Source: an uncultured Dyadobacter sp.
GTDB taxonomy: Bacteria; Bacteroidota; Bacteroidia; Cytophagales; Spirosomataceae
DNA length: 64,000 nucleotides
Direction: 5' to 3'
Assembly: GCF_946482605.1 (NCBI RefSeq)
Contig: NZ_CAMLSE010000007.1
Span: forward strand, 1 to 64,000
Part shown: in pieces, positions 63,744 through 64,000 of the stretch
Layout: every line of letters begins with the position of its first letter
How positions within the stretch are numbered: position 1 is the stretch's first letter
Translations under genes and position numbers: made by a program
Notes under the pieces: model-generated
Told to the model about the DNA's origin: nothing
The model's input: only the letters and a program-made list of their open reading frames with translations
Databases searched by the model: none

Positions 63744-63788
63744 GTTGCGATCTCATTCTCATTTATTACGCCGGATTGGTTTATTTGC

Positions 63789-64000
63789 ATGGATTCCCAT
63801 CAGCAAAACCGTATGCGTCCCATTCCCGAGTTCAAAATCGGCCCGATCCGCCTGCTCGCCCCTATTCGCTTTGCCAGCGATCCGCTGCATTTTCTGCGGC
63901 AGGGCTTCGATGCGTGCGGAGATACCTACAAAATCCGCCTTTTCAAAGAATTCATCGTCACGCGTGATCCTGCCTTTTTCAGGCATGTGCTGCAACAGCA
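63789..64000 (+). CDS. Cytochrome P450, N-terminal part (cut by window end)
   Basis: 71 residues before the window ends; the frame stays open. IPEFKIGPIRLLAPIRFASDPLHFLRQGFDACGDTYKIRL followed by FIVTRDPAFFRHVLQQ is the usual start of a bacterial P450 of the CYP102/CYP4-like group (DP..F.....GD.y.......V..DP...rhVL). The haem-binding Cys lies outside the window. The ATG at 63789 follows the dps terminator by 45 bases. Confidence 0.75.
   Translation, partial: MDSHQQNRMRPIPEFKIGPIRLLAPIRFASDPLHFLRQGFDACGDTYKIRLFKEFIVTRDPAFFRHVLQQ

Overview
The window looks like a chromosomal stretch of a Cytophagales-type Bacteroidota, most likely Dyadobacter or a close relative (inferred from gene content only). 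Supporting signs are three SusC/SusD pairs, a protein with a type IX secretion C-terminal sorting domain, a YtxJ-like bacillithiol-system protein, a propeller-type hybrid histidine kinase, few Shine-Dalgarno sequences, and many copies of the Bacteroidota -7 promoter box TAnnTTTG. There is no rRNA, prophage, transposase or CRISPR array. One tRNA (Lys, anticodon CUU) is present.

Layout. 1-322 is a composite short-repeat array. 323-9.6 kb holds mixed single genes: ring-cleaving dioxygenase, DUF2958 protein, secreted SGNH esterase, SIMPL protein behind an elaborate hairpin leader, SUKH protein, AraC regulator, quinone-type oxidoreductase, HtrA-like protease, YtxJ and a 63-residue protein behind a large palindrome. 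9.7-17.8 kb is signalling and an outer-membrane receptor: hybrid kinase, TonB-dependent receptor, membrane histidine kinase and a small DUF4406-like protein. 17.9-26.1 kb is uptake locus 1: DeoR regulator, SusC1/SusD1, a secreted propeller-like protein and a phytase-like lipoprotein. 26.2-32.8 kb holds an alcohol dehydrogenase, a GntR/Fsr-type efflux pair with two copies of one operator, tRNA-Lys, and a divergent HxlR/flavodoxin-fold reductase pair. 32.9-39.2 kb is uptake locus 2: SusC2/SusD2, a small protein and a secreted metallo-beta-lactamase-fold protein. 39.5-41.1 kb has small genes and a zinc metallopeptidase.

41.2-61.3 kb is uptake locus 3. A tightly packed five-gene minus-strand operon encodes SusC3, SusD3, a GH36/GH31-like glycosidase, a heparinase II/III-like protein and a large esterase. 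It faces a plus-strand pair of Planctomycete-type proteins (PSCyt/DUF1553 with an inserted lectin-like domain, and DUF1501). On its other side lie a LacI regulator, a CE1-type esterase and a GMC oxidoreductase. The reasonable picture is binding and import of an oligosaccharide by SusC3/D3 and stepwise trimming by lyase, glycosidase and esterases under LacI control; the glycan itself cannot be told from sequence. 61.9 kb to the end carries small stress-type genes (KTSC, SYLF, Dps) and the first part of a cytochrome P450.

The most unusual material is non-coding. A modular repeat family occurs after three unrelated genes: 8-nt TGAATGAG units, a 17-nt core and an 18-nt core. Each time it starts at or just after the stop codon and returns as its own reverse complement. 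The last copy encloses a symmetric set of four identical-sized hairpins. Other sites worth testing are mutually exclusive hairpins around the SIMPL start codon, a 23-bp perfect inverted repeat upstream of the 63-residue gene, and a palindrome that carries -7 boxes on both strands between hxlR and its neighbour.
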